From: Circinella umbellata
Taxonomy: Eukaryota; Mucoromycota; Mucoromycetes; Mucorales; Lichtheimiaceae
Direction of reading: 5' to 3'
Assembly: GCA_025093555.1 (NCBI GenBank)
Contig: JAIWNF010000059.1
Span: 62,001 to 126,000, forward strand
Length of the DNA stretch: 64,000 bases
Numbering within the stretch: position 1 is the first letter of the stretch; every line of letters begins with the position of its first letter. A program made the position numbers and the translations under genes. This document shows, piece by piece, positions 12,634 to 25,159 of this stretch. Below the pieces are notes generated by a model that did no database searches, was not told the DNA's origin, and saw only the letters and a list, made by a program, of their open reading frames with translations.

Positions 12634-15600
12634 TTAACAACGTTTTTGCTGTTGTCTGCTAAAATGACGTAAATCATTCTCTAAAGCAGCAGACGATTCT
12701 GACGTGGAATGCATTGATGTATTGCTTCCAGTCGAAGTGGAAGATGTAGGGCAAATATTGTTAAAATGATGATGATGATGATGATGCTGTTGTGGTTGAT
12801 GCTGCGTACTATTGGGATGGAATTCGGAACTATATCCGCTTCCAATCACCGGGTATGGTTGATAAAAGCTTCCTGTTGCCAATGTGGATTCTCCACCACC
12901 GCTACCAAACATCTATGTATATAAAATATCATGTTAATATCATACTATCAGTCACTTTATATAACCTAAGAATGAAAAAAAAAAAAGCTTACCCTATTAC
13001 TAGCGCTGTTACTATTATTACTATTTCGTCCCCCTTTGTTATCAACAAATGATTTACTATCAAATGCAGATGGACCGGATGGATGTGTCAGGTTAAAGTT
13101 GGCTGTACTGCTAGTAGTTGCACTTGAGGATGAGAGTGGTGACATTTGGGGCAGCCAGATATCGGCGCCGGGAATGGATGACGTTCCACTACTTACACCA
13201 GGAGGTCTAAATACACCTAATCCAGGTGCACCAGTTTGAGCGCCAAGAACAGGCATACTCATACGATGCTTATTGAGATCGTCATGTTTGGCAGGTGAAT
13301 CAAAAATGGCTCGAATATTTTCTACCGTCCGAGGTGAGTTCATGTCTCTGAAATTATTCCATGGTGCATCAAATGCTGTGTGTGTTGTTCCCGTACTAGC
13401 ACTTGTACTTGGTGCAAAATCAAATAATGAAAAGCTTGAAAAGCTATTATGATGTTGCATCTTTTGTGCACTACCGATGTCTAAGTAATAATAATAATAA
13501 TTGAGATTTAATTTTGATTGAGTATTATTATATATATTTCTTAAAAGAAAGAAAAAAAAAAAAGAAAACTAAAAGCGTACCAGAGACAGAAGGTAATACT
13601 TTACTACCAAAATGACTGAAACTATCAACAAGTGAACCACTGCTTAATGAAGAAGGGTGGTTTGTGCTGGTTGCTGTAGTAGGTGTTGTTCTGCTGGTCT
13701 TGGGAGTAATCGTTTCATACAGATTCACATTGTGATTGCGTAGGTAACCAATAAGGATATCCAGAGCTGCTGGCAAGTTCCCAAGATTGCTCTTTTGTGT
13801 CTTCAAGGGAATAATAAAATCGGCATTGTCGGGTACAACGGGAGATCCATTCGATGAAGGTGCTGGTGTTGATCGAGAAGGAGATGTAGGAGCACTATTT
13901 GTAGTTTGACTTCCATTTCGTACATTTACTACTGCTGGTGCTGCCGTCGTTGTTGTTTCGGCATTTTCATTACTTTCGTTCGTGTCATTATTATTATTAC
14001 CACTATCGGTACCAGTAGAATTTATTGTTACAGATTGTTGTGATAGTAATGGTGGTGGCGATTGTCCCATCGTAGTCGCTGTTGGGGTTGTTGCTATCAC
14101 TGACGATGAAGGTGATGAAGATGATACAGAAGGTGGTGGAGGTAATTGTATCGGTGTTGATTGAATATCCACACGAATACCTAATTCACGTTCAATTCTA
14201 CTAACGACAACTTCGTGGAATGCATCAGATCCAATAGTAGCAGTCAAAGCAGATGATCTCGGAACACATAACTCATAAACCTCTGGAACAATAGCTTGGA
14301 CCAGTTCAACTGCGTGTTCAATTTCTGTCGAAGGTCCCACAAGAGTCACACAGTCACTGGCTAATTCATGATCTGGCCACATAATTCGTGTCAATGTTTT
14401 TTTGCTGAGCTCAGCGAAATATGGACCTTGATCATGAAGCAATTGACGATGCATTCTAAATGGAATATGAACAACTTGAGAAACGTAATCTTTATCACGT
14501 TGAGTAATTAATTCCATGACTGCATGACGTAAATTATCCAGATTGACTTGATTCTTCATGGGTGTACGTGCGACTACATTATCATCATTATCGTAGTATC
14601 CACCAAGTGCTGCAAATTCTTCGGCATTCGAAAACTTCACATAGACCCCGTATTTTTTCATGATGCGTTGAATGTTTTTTCCACCCACACCAATGATGCG
14701 CTTATGATACATTTCTGGAACATAGAATGATATCTCAGCAGGCAATTCATCTTGAAGCATAGAAAGACCATCTAATGCTTTAATCACACTCGTACTTTCG
14801 ACTTCAATGACAAAGTTATAATCACTAAATGCATTGAACTTGATCTTGGCACCTGTTGTTTTCATAATCTTGTTAATTTTTCCACTCTTTTTACCACTAA
14901 TAAATTCACGTTGATCATTGGATAATTCAATATTAAATACTGTGTTTTGATGGAAAACCTATTATTATATAATTTTTTCAAAATTAATATGACGTGGATA
15001 TTTAATATGTTTGCTAATTATGTCTCTATATTTCATTATATATATATTGTCTTTGATCTTTCTCTTTTTTATTACCTTCAAAAAAGCCATTTCATGCACT
15101 CGTTGATACACATTGCGCACATCACGTTCAGTTCCAAATACTTCAATACAGCCAATTTCATCCTTATACATGACTTCAGCACCAGATGCTTGAGATAATT
15201 GTACGAGTAAACCGGCAATGTTTGTCATTGAAGCAAAGAAATCATGTTTTTTGCCTTCAGGACCAAAAATAGCACTATCTCGATTATTGAAATAGAAATA
15301 GGCTTCATAAATAGTACAGGCCTAAGTATATATATATGTGTGTGTGTGTGTGTGTTTTCAAGTCAATATTTTTTCCTGGGTTTTTTTTTAGAAAAAATAA
15401 AAAAAAATAAAAAGTCTATCTATCTCTTCATGCAAAATAAAAAAAAAATGTACATATATTTTACCAGAAAATTGAGTGAACGTAATGTACGTTCTGCATT
15501 GACACGATTCTCTGCATAGACAGTAACAGTACCCAAACCAGAACCAATGGATGGGAAAGCAATATAAGACCCTGTAAAAAAAAAAAAAGTGGGGGAGAGG

Positions 15601-17052
15601 GATAAATGTGTAAAAGAATTTATTTTTTTAAGTTAAAAAAAAAACGTGGGGAAAAAAAATGATTTCATAAAAAAAAAAAATTAAAGTTTACCATTGTCAT
15701 GCATAATCTTGCGTAGTTCATCTCGGCGATGTAATAACATCCAATCCAGTTTACGAGCATGAAGAATAGCATCTTTATGATACATTGATTTTGCCTAATA
15801 AATTACAATAGGATCCATTATATTTTGTTAAGTTATATATGTTATAAATTCATCATCAGCACACTATAATAACCTGGTTTCCTTCCATGAATAATTTACC
15901 TTTTGAATAGCTAATTTGTTTAACATTTCTTTAACCCTGGTCACATTCACTGGTTCACCAGTGATGTAGATAGGTGGAGATAGTTCCTCTAGTAACGGAG
16001 TAGCACCACCATCGGTTACTACGGCAACATCCATTCCTTGTTCTACTGAAGATAAATCACCAAATGGTGATGGAAAATAAATGTTCGTTGTTGTTTCTTC
16101 GATGATAGGTTGTAAACCAGCACGCTTTCGACCACAAATGAGATTATGAAGTTTTAATGGTACACGAAGGATATCTGCTCGTAAATTGGACTAAATAGTA
16201 GTAAACATAATGAGTTATATTGGTCTGTATTCTAATATATATATATATATATGTAATCCTTATAGATAATAATAAACTTACAATCTCGTCAAGAGCTACC
16301 AAGACACGAACACGGGCATATTCGGCAAGATCAGGTAAACCTGTAATCACAACGGAAACTCTGTTTTCCGAAATCAAAGCTGAACGATGAAGTGGCGGTG
16401 GTACAATGACGATGTGTGTTTCGGTTTCATTTTCAATCTTGTCGAATTGTTTTCTAGCAATTGTTGTTGTTGGAAAATCCTTTACGGGAATCTTTAAAGT
16501 AAGGTTGATCTAAAAATGTTATATATATATGTATATATGTCAATCGAATACGATATGAAAGGAAAAAAAAAAAGTGAGTTGGAAATAAATAAACAAAAGT
16601 TTTTTTTTTTTTTTTTTTTTTTCTTAATATTAAAAATAATTATTGAAAGAAAAACATTAAAGTAGAAGAAAAATAAAAAATAAAAGAGATCAAGAAAATA
16701 AAAATATTTTATTATTATTATTATTTACCTTTAGAGGACAATTAGAAAGTAAATCACCTCGAGCAGCCATGACCGTGTTAAGAGGACCGGTCAATGTCAA
16801 GTTGTAGTCAGTCGGTTTATCGACGTGAATAGTTTGTGGCTTAATCGAAGCCAGCGTTGAAGTATCAGCTGCTGCGGTGAGAGCAATTTGACAGCAGTGG
16901 CGAGACATGACGTTATTACATATATCTCGTAAGTCGGACATGGTTGCTTCACGCCTAGCAAGGTAATCGTTATCGATGAAAGCTGTATAGTCGCTCGATG
17001 CTGGCGGAGCGTAACAGAAGGAGAAAGCAGTTGATATTTGAGTTGCGGCCAT
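12634..17052 (-). CDS. multi-KH-domain RNA-binding protein
   Basis: Nine exons on the minus strand (17052-16729, 16509-16282, 16190-15900, 15794-15692, 15571-15465, 15321-15076, 14958-13581, 13480-12993, 12912-12634) encode 1,147 residues; every splice phase closes. KH-type GxxG loops are visible in GRKRAG (exon 3, about residue 200), ISGKKSGKINKIM (about 451) and IIGVGGKNIQRIM (about 520), with further KH-like folds before and after. The region from about residue 640 on is low-complexity Ser/Thr/Pro/Asn sequence, including a run of seven His residues in the last exon. This layout resembles the large fungal vigilin/Bicaudal-C-like KH proteins that bind mRNA in the cytoplasm. The exact orthologue is uncertain. 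The start codon follows a T-rich leader, and no earlier in-frame ATG was seen. Confidence 0.88.
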
Positions 17053-18984
17053 GGTTTTTTTTTTTCTTTTTTTTTAGGTGTTATTTTTTTTTATATATTT
17101 TATTTTAACTTTTTTTTCTTTTTGGGTTTTGAGTTGGGGGGGGGGAGTTGAGTTGTTATAAAATAAGGTATCTCTCAAATTAGTTATTAATAATATTAAA
17201 CGAACGATTGATTGATTGAAATTGGATTATTATATTCGTTTTTCGTTTTCGTTCGTCGTTTTTTTTTTGTATATAACGTTTTCTATAAGTTTTTGTTTGA
17301 TTGTTTGTTGTTTTTTTTTGCAAATAAATATAATATTTATATATAATACAAAAGGTAAGTGTTTTTTTTTTATAAAAAAAAAAAAGAGATATAAGATATG
17401 AAATTCGGGGGGGAATACGCACTTAAATGTGCATAGTATTTTTATAATGGGGGGTTATTTTGGGTGATTAAAATAAATAAAAGAAAAAAGGAAAGTAAAA
17501 AAAAGAAAAAAAGAAAAAAAAAAAGAACTTGGAGAGAGAGAGAGAATGCGAGAAAGTGAGAGGAGGGAGAAGAAGAAGAAAAAAAGAGACACACAAAAAA
17601 TAAGAGAGCCTGGAAAAAAAAAAAAAAAGTAGGCGAGGTGGGTTTACAATGGTGTATAAAAAAAATGAGAAACATACGAAATAAGAGCCCTTGAAAGTAA
17701 AAGCTCAGCTTTTTTTTTTTTTTTTTTTCAACGACTAAAGACTCCACCATACAAAATCATCCGCGCGTCCTTGAATAAAATATGTAAAAAATTTCGTGAA
17801 TTAACTTTTTTTTTTACAAGTCATGATGTAGTATATATAAGAATTACTATTTCAAAATTACTATTTCGATACATAGTAGTAACAAGAAGTTGATAGTTAT
17901 TATATATATATTATTGATCTTTGATCTATTGATCATATAATAAACAAATAATGATAAAATAATGATGGAATAGTATCTATATGATCTTTCCAATCATTAT
18001 AAAATTTGATCATTTGGGTTGTAGTATTAGTCTAAAAAAGTATTATAACAACCCATCGAATTTTTTTTTTTTTTGTACCATCTCTTTACAAACCCAACAT
18101 TTATGCATAATCATTGGCTATGTTTCGCTCAATGGAGTCCAGATTTTGTTTACTGAAAAAAAAAAAAACTTTTTTCTCTTTCTCTTTAATATTCTTTTTC
18201 TTTAACCTCCTTTTATTCCCTATACAGAGATCCCCCTATATATAAATATATAATAGTGTCGGGTGAGTTGTTCCGTTGGGCCCGGCTGGTTACACGTCAC
18301 TGGGGTTAACTTTTTTGAAACCTTTCGAATGTACTTCTTTAATTCTTTGTCGGTAATTCATTTTTAAACATAGTTATTTTATATAATACTCGTTGCTTGG
18401 GGGTTACCCCATTACCTGGTTACCTATTATCCCCTTCCCCTCCTATAATAATTTTGAATTTTTTCAAAAATAAAAAATACTCAGCACAACAACAACACTT
18501 AAAAACTATGGGCCTCACGTGTATATATCATAGAATTACAATGACACATGTTGTTGTTGTTGTTGTATAACTCCACTCACACTTTATTTACTTTTTTTTT
18601 TCTTTTAACTCTTTTCTCAAAAGGTACTCTGTTGATTCAAATACTTTCCTAACAGTTTCTCTTATATATGTGTATACACTTTATAATAACAATTTGAAAA
18701 CGTTGTCAAAGTTAAAGAAAGAAAAGAAACTATGAATAAAAAAGGCGGAATTTAAACTTTATAGGATCGCCATTGTTTTTTTTTTATAAACTTTGCCATA
18801 AACAGCGCGGATCCGATGGGGTAAAAAGTGAAATAGAAAAGAGAGGGAAAAATCACAAAAGGGTAAAAAAAAAAAAAAAGTGGGAATATTGTGTGACTAA
18901 AAGCTAATTTATTTTTATGCAAATTGAGTTTTGCTTTTTTTTTTCTTCAATGATTTCATTTTGAAAGTGGAAAATATTAGGGAC
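17053..18984. other. intergenic region upstream of the KH-protein gene
   Basis: About 1.9 kb between two minus-strand genes. It contains many A/T homopolymers, a G run near 17138 and C/T-rich blocks at 18180-18450. A CACGTG palindrome lies near 18517. No open frame with domain-like content was seen. Confidence 0.5.
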
Positions 18985-19777
18985 TTAATCCGAATCAATG
19001 ATAATTGAAGAATGAGGAGGAGAATGATTTTGTTTATGTTTTTTATTATTTCGATTTTCAAGGAAATCTTCAGCATCTCTTTTCTTGATATAATTTAGAT
19101 CCAATGGTTCCTTTGCTGCTGCTATTAATTTATCAATATCTTCTGATGAAATATCACTTTCTTCCATAGAGTCATCATAATCATTATATTCAGGATCATT
19201 CCTATGTAATCGTTCTTCTTCTTCCACATCAATAGAATCATAATCCAAATCACTATCATCATCGTCATCTTCATCTTCATTTAAACATTGACTTTTTTTT
19301 GTAATATCTTTAGAAGAACCATTAGTAAAGCTAGTGGTTGATTGTTGTCGTTGTTGCTTAATTGTTGTTGTCACTTTACTTTCTTCTTCTTCTTCATCAC
19401 TAAGAAGTTCTTGCTCTTGCATAATAAAAGATACTTGAAGATAGCGCATAGATGTAGGGATCCATCCTTGTTCAGATTGAGGGGCTACATACATTATACC
19501 ACGAACTGTCACTTGACATAAACCACCTTGTGCAAGATATTTATAAACATTGGATTGAACAAGGTCAATGGCTCGGATTTTGCAATTAAGACCAGTTGCA
19601 CTATATAAAATAGTATATTTTTATATATATATTCAATTCTAATGTTCAAGCAAACCTTTTTGAAAAAGCTTACTTTTCATTTGGATTTGTATAGATTACA
19701 AAGTTTTGATCATATTGTGTTGTTAGATGACCAATCTCAAAAGATGTCCAACCAGTAAATGTTTGCATATTACTCAT
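18985..19777 (-). CDS. unidentified acidic protein, 239 aa
   Basis: Two exons (19777-19674 and 19600-18985) join in frame to 239 residues. The first 95 or so residues look globular and conserved in style (TGWTSFEIGHL at the start, LCQVTVRGIMYV in the middle), with alternating hydrophobic residues compatible with a small beta-rich fold. From about residue 100 the chain is strongly acidic and Ser-rich (runs of E and D), with a short basic patch NNKKHKQNH near the end that could serve as a nuclear signal. I do not recognise the family. The architecture would suit a nuclear accessory factor, but that is inference only. The start ATG is the first in frame and the upstream 50 bp are A-rich. Confidence 0.7.
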
Positions 19778-20913
19778 TATTAAAAAATGTACGTATAACT
19801 ATTTAAAAAAAAAAAAGAGTAAGAAAAAAGAGAAAGAAAGAGGTTATTTTTAAAAAAAAGTTGATTGATTTCAAATTTTATTAGATGCAGTTTTATTTTG
19901 TATTTTTTTTATGCATTATTGTGCTTTATTGTTCTTATGTTTATAAATGTTGCATAAAGTAAATTACGTACCTATTATATGATATATGGACAACTTTTTT
20001 TTTTTATTTCAAGTTATTAACAACAATTCTTTATTGAATGGATTTATACTATACATTTTAATGAGTAGTGAAAAAGCTATAAAAGTGGATGGTGGTACAA
20101 CAAAAAAAAGATGTGGGTCTATTGAGATGATGTAATCAATTTCTAAATATAGGAGTTGAGTAATAACTATCATTTTCATTATCTAAACTAGTTAAATATC
20201 TATATGTAGCGTAAAGATATGTATGTATATATATTATATATACAATAGAGTTATTCAAGTTAATGATTATAAATCTCTTTGTTATTCATCTTTTTCTTTT
20301 TGTCAGCGGGATTTTCAACTTGTTTCATTAAAGAGTAGTATATTCTAGTGAATTCTATCAAAGCCACAAAAGAAATTGGTTCTTTTTTTTGCCCTTTTAC
20401 ATTGGAGAAAGCTATTCACTTGTGTGAGAATAATATAATAATATATAAGATTGATTATACACGCAATCAAAAACTAATAAGGAGTTAACGGAGGGAGGGA
20501 GTGGAAATTTTGGGGATCCGGATTTCATGACTCTTTTTAAATAATTAAGAATAGACTGTCACTTTTTATTTGACTTTTTTGCTTAGTCAAAATTTAAAAA
20601 ATGAATATGCTTTTTTGTTTTTTTTTTTTTTTTTACTATCAAATAATAATAGTTTCAAGACCAAAAAAAAAAAAAACTTTATTAATCGATGATTTGTTTA
20701 AAAAAGAAAGCCATTTTTTATTTGAGAACTTGATGAAATAGAAACGAAACCAATAAAATTTTATATGAGTTTTCTGCCTGTGCCTAGAAACCGGACTTTT
20801 AAGATACAAAAAAAAAATGTTCTTGCCGGTTCCTTGACTTTCCTTTTTCCTTTTTCCCTTTCACTCTTTTTTTTTTTTTTTTTTTACTTCAAATCTATAA
20901 TAACACCACCATA
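19778..20913. other. divergent promoter region (239-aa protein / DnaJ)
   Basis: About 1.1 kb separating two divergently transcribed genes. It is AT-rich, with a CT/T-rich pyrimidine stretch at about 20820-20890 just before the DnaJ start. I did not find a convincing heat-shock element (tandem inverted nGAAn units). Confidence 0.5.
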
Positions 20914-22308
20914 ATGGTTCGAGAATCTAAATATTACGATATTCTTGGCGTTAGCCCTGAAGCTACTGAAGGCGAATTAAAGAAAGCTTATAGAAAACTT
21001 GCTTTAAAATACCATCCTGATAAGGTAAACCGTTTGTTTTTTTTGTTTTTCCTTAAAAAATAAAAAAATAGGCTTAGGGGATTGAGAAAGAAAACGAAAG
21101 AACAAAAAGAAAAAGATTCAAGTTGAAATAACATATATAAAAAAAAATATACTAAAATCTAAATACATATTAAATCTTTTTTTTTAAATATTTAGAATCC
21201 TGAAGCTGGTGACAAATTCAAAGAAATCTCACATGCTTACGAAATATTGTCTGATTCCGAAAAACGACAAATGTATGATCAATTTGGTGAAGAGGGATTG
21301 AATGGTCAAGGTGGCATGGGCGGTATGGATGCAGAAGATCTATTCTCGCAATTGTTTGGTGGTGGTCTTTTTGGTGGTGGTGGCGGTGGACGTTCCCGTC
21401 CCTCTGGACCTCGTCGTGGTAAGGACATGATGCATCACTTGAAGGTCTCCTTGGAAGACTTGTATGCTGGCAAGACATCCAAGTTGGCTTTGCAAAAGAA
21501 TGTTGTTTGTACTCGATGTGAGGGTCGTGGTGGTAAGGAAGGAGCTATGCAAACCTGTCGATCATGTAATGGTAATGGTGTCCGCATCATCATGCGTCAA
21601 ATGGGTCCTATGGTTCAACAAATTCAACAACCCTGTACCGATTGTCGTGGTGAAGGTGAAGTTATTAGCGATAAAGATCGCTGTAAGCAATGTATGGGCA
21701 AGAAGATCGTCAGCGAACGCAAGATCCTTGAAGTTTTTATTGACAAGGGCATGCGCGATGGTCAACGTATTACTTTCTCTGGTGAAGGTGACCAAGCACC
21801 TGGTATCATCCCTGGTGATATTATCATCGCTATTGACGAAAAGCCACATCCCCGTTTCCAACGTAAGGGTGATGATTTAGTCTATGAAGCTAAGATTGAT
21901 TTGTTGACTGCTTTGGCTGGTGGTCAATTCGCTATTCCCCATCTTGATGAACGTGTTTTGCTTGTTTCCGTTCTTCCTGGTGAAGCTATCAAGCCTGACT
22001 GTATCAAGGTCATTCCCAATGAAGGTATGCCTGCTTACCGTCATCATAACCATGGTCACATGTTTGTCAAGTTCAGTGTTGAATTCCCCGACCCCAACTG
22101 GACTGATGCTGATACTATTGCCAAGTTGGATGGTATTTTACCTGCTCGTGCACAATTGCCATCATTCGGTGATAAGCAAGTTGATGAAGTTGTCATGGCA
22201 GATGCGGATGGTTATCAAACTCAACGAGCAGCAGGCAATAACGCTTATGATGATGATGAGGAAGATGATGGCAGAGGTGGTGCAGGTGTTCAATGCGCTC
22301 AACAATAA
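20914..22308 (+). CDS. type I Hsp40/DnaJ co-chaperone (Ydj1/DNAJA-like)
   Basis: Two exons (20914-21024 and 21196-22308) give 407 residues, close to yeast Ydj1 (409). The J domain occupies about residues 1-70, with the Hsp70-stimulating HPD at 34-36; the intron falls right after K37. A Gly-rich stretch follows, then four zinc-binding CxxCxGxG-type repeats ([32 protein letters not shown]) at about 142-208, and the client-binding C-terminal domains. The protein ends in CAQQ, a CAAX box predicted to be farnesylated, as in Ydj1 (CASQ), which anchors a fraction to the ER and mitochondrial surfaces. Its role is to deliver unfolded substrates to cytosolic Hsp70 and stimulate its ATPase. Codon use is noticeably more optimised than in neighbouring genes, consistent with high expression. 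Confidence 0.97.
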
Positions 22309-22696
22309 ATTGTCTCAAATCCATAGAATAATATTCCAAAAATTCCTTTTGTCTTCCTCTTCTTCTTCTTCTTTTTCCGAATATTGTTTATTTTTTTTTT
22401 TACTTCATACTTCTTAAAAACAAACACACGCAAAACACACCTCCACACACACACACATTTATATAAAAACACCTTACACCCACATAACATAACACACACC
22501 AACACAAAAGAAATTATTATTTCTTTTTTTATAACGTCATATAGTTGAAGAGGAGGAAACTTTTTTTATTTCTTTTTCTCCTTTCTTTTTGGGATAAAGA
22601 ATTTGTTGTTTAATCTTCTTTCTATTTTTCCCCCTCTTTTTATTCTCTTTTGGTTGTATACATTTGATTAAAAAAAAAAAAGACTCTAAAATCTCT

Positions 22697-22732
<36 letters not shown>

Positions 22733-22788
22733 ATTATTATAGTTATATTATTATATATGTGTTATCATAATTTTCTTTTTTGAATGAT
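22309..22788. other. convergent intergenic region with (CA)n and (AT)n repeats
   Basis: Shared 3' region of the DnaJ and inositol monophosphatase genes. It holds ACACAC-rich blocks at 22420-22500 and a TA run at about 22700-22728. No gene seen. Confidence 0.6.
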
Positions 22789-24030
22789 CTATGGCTCAAA
22801 TCCACCAGGTACAGGTTTGCGAGGTGCATTAATTTCTGGAATAATATCCCACATTTGTTGAGCAATATCAAGTTGACTTTTTTCATCTTGTGCACCACGA
22901 ATAGCTAAATATTTTCGACTAAAAATATTAACTGGACTTGGATCAGCTTGATGACTACCAGTCACCACAATACCACCTGCTTCACGAACAATGACAATGG
23001 CTGCAGCAACATCCCATTCCCAACAACCCACTTCCCAGTAAACATCAACGACGCCTTTAGCAACAGTACATAAATTGATAGCAGCTGAACCAGTACAACG
23101 AATACTATGTGCTTGTTTACCATTATTTTGTTTTTGTCTCAAAATGGTGTGAATCATTTCCATTTTCTTATCAATTACTTCGGGAGATCGATCCGATCCA
23201 GCTTCTGTCGAGATAATACATTGAGATAAGTCACCAAGTGGAGGTGGAGTAGGTTGAAAAAGTGGTAAACGAATGGACTCATTAAGGAACGCTCCCTGAC
23301 CCTTAGCAGCCGAGTAAAGTTCATTCATAAGAGGGCAGTAAACGACACCAACAACCGGTTCTTTACCAATAGTTAAACCAATAGATACAGCAACGAAAGG
23401 ATGTCCATGTACAAAATTGGTTGTACCATCTATACATGTTTTTTTTTTTTTTACAAATTGTATAGTATGTGTGCCTTTTGTTAGTAATTGGATCAAATAA
23501 AAAACCGAGGAGTTCCTTTTTTAATTTACCAATAGGGTCAACAATCCATGTCGGTTCATCAGTGAATACAGCTTCAACACCTTCAGCCATGGTTTCTTCA
23601 CCGATAAATCTAATGATTTGTTTTTTTTTTTAGTTTATAATAATAATAACAATAATAATACAATAATAAGCATTTACATATTTTTTTTTTTTTTTTACCG
23701 ATGAGTTGGATATGTTTCTGAAAGACGATTTTTAATAAATTTTTCAACAGCTTGGTCTGTTTCAGTTACCAAGTCTGTTGGATTATCATATTTAGCAAGA
23801 AACTGATTGCCTGTTCCTGACATTCTAGTTTCAGTTGCTTCTTTTATCATTGTGCCAGCTTCTTTAGCTAAAGCAATCGCAAATAAAAGGAATTCCTGCA
23901 AATCGTCTATATTTTTTTTTTTGAGAAAGAAAATAGTTGTTAGCAGGACAATGAAAGATGAATGGAATAGAAGAATTTACTATTTTTTTTTTTTTTTTGC
24001 TCTATTTATTTATTTACGTGTGTCAGCCAT
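22789..24030 (-). CDS. inositol monophosphatase
   Basis: Four exons (24030-24018, 23906-23699, 23609-23530, 23429-22789) encode 313 residues. The first exon is only 13 nt and encodes MADT plus one base. The metal-binding and catalytic motifs of the family are all present: GEE near residue 77, DPIDGTTNF at about 98-106 (split by an intron after DPI), and CWEWDVAAA near residue 240. The enzyme hydrolyses myo-inositol phosphates to free inositol in a Mg2+-dependent, lithium-sensitive reaction, closing the inositol synthesis and recycling pathway in the cytosol. Length is slightly above the animal enzyme (277 aa), as is common in fungi. The start rests on the tiny first exon, whose GT donor and phase fit exactly; no better upstream ATG was seen. 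Confidence 0.93.
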
Positions 24031-24415
24031 AACAATAAGTTTAGTTTATCAAAGAGAGAAACGAGACAGAAAATGGAAATAAATAAAAAAGAGGTTGTCA
24101 AGGTGGGTTAATCCCTCTGTCATTATCTCTCTGGGAGTGTATCTGACTTTGAAATGTGATTACATAAAACAATTTATAGGAATTGGAAAAATGCTTATTT
24201 TTAAAAATAGATACCCAGTAAAATTCTAATAAAGCACAACTATACCTTTTTTTTTTCTTATACTACATAGCTATCAAGTATCTAGGAAACAAGGGAAACA
24301 TATTCAAACTGTAGTAGTTACAGTTGGTTTCTATGGCAACCATGAATATTTCAATGGCACCAATAAGTTCTAAAAAAACAAAAAGAGAATAATACTACAT
24401 TACTAAGAAAAGTCA

Positions 24416-24666
24416 TCATGATGGCTGTCTTGCTATAGCTATTTGTACCACAGTATTTACCCACGCAATGATATCAATTGCAGCTTTTTCTTTTTTTTTG
24501 TCGATCTCCTGTAACCATATCCACTTTCATTCAGGGGATCATTATCTCGTTGTTGAGTGTCTTTTTTTTTTGGATATCTGATTTGTTCTTGTTTTTTTTT
24601 TGTCAAGACATGAGTAATTTCATCAATTGGTGCTAATATAGGGAATAATAGTAAGTCTAACAAGAC
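24416..24666 (-). CDS. possible 3' exons of a small unidentified gene
   Basis: Two minus-strand segments, 24666-24610 and 24508-24416, join in phase across a 101-bp GT-AG gap. They read VLLDLLLFPILAPIDEITH then EIDKKKEKAAIDIIAWVNTV and end in a stop at 24416-24418. Both have non-random, protein-like composition. I could not find a phase-compatible upstream exon or a start codon, and no family is recognised. This may be the 3' end of a small gene or a remnant. Confidence 0.25.
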
Positions 24667-25159
24667 CTAGATATGCTTAATTTTATTATTTCTTGTTCAG
24701 ATGCAATCGATGGGACTGAAACGTCTCACTCTTTGTCAATTGAAAATATTATAGTAATAACTGAAGCTTTTAAAAATTTGTATGATCTTTTTTCTGGTCT
24801 GTATGTCAAAAGAGTATATTTTCCCTTCTATACGACCTGTGAATAACGTATATTAATACTTAATAATAAAAAACGTCACCGAACCAAAAAAAAAATCGGC
24901 GGTACTTGTTCCATAGTATCTTTTATTGAAAACATTTTACAACTTTTTGATTTCGAAGCCTATTCCCACTCCAGTAACAATTAAGTGTAATAACATTTTG
25001 TTTTAATTTTTTTTTATTATATTATATGTTCAATTGAGAAAAAAAGAGTGATAATAATGGTAATGTGTAATATATATATATACAGCTTGATGGGAGTGAT
25101 ATGTGCATGAAATAAAAACAAAAGTGATGAATTGTGATGTGTTATTATGACAGTAATTT

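Noticed and set aside
18240..18430. GC-richer patch in the region upstream of the KH gene
   Set aside because: It contains no open frame, RNA-like structure or repeat boundary that I could support.
20700..20913. heat-shock elements in the DnaJ promoter
   Set aside because: Scattered GAA and TTC trinucleotides occur, but not with the 5-bp alternating spacing required for a heat-shock element.
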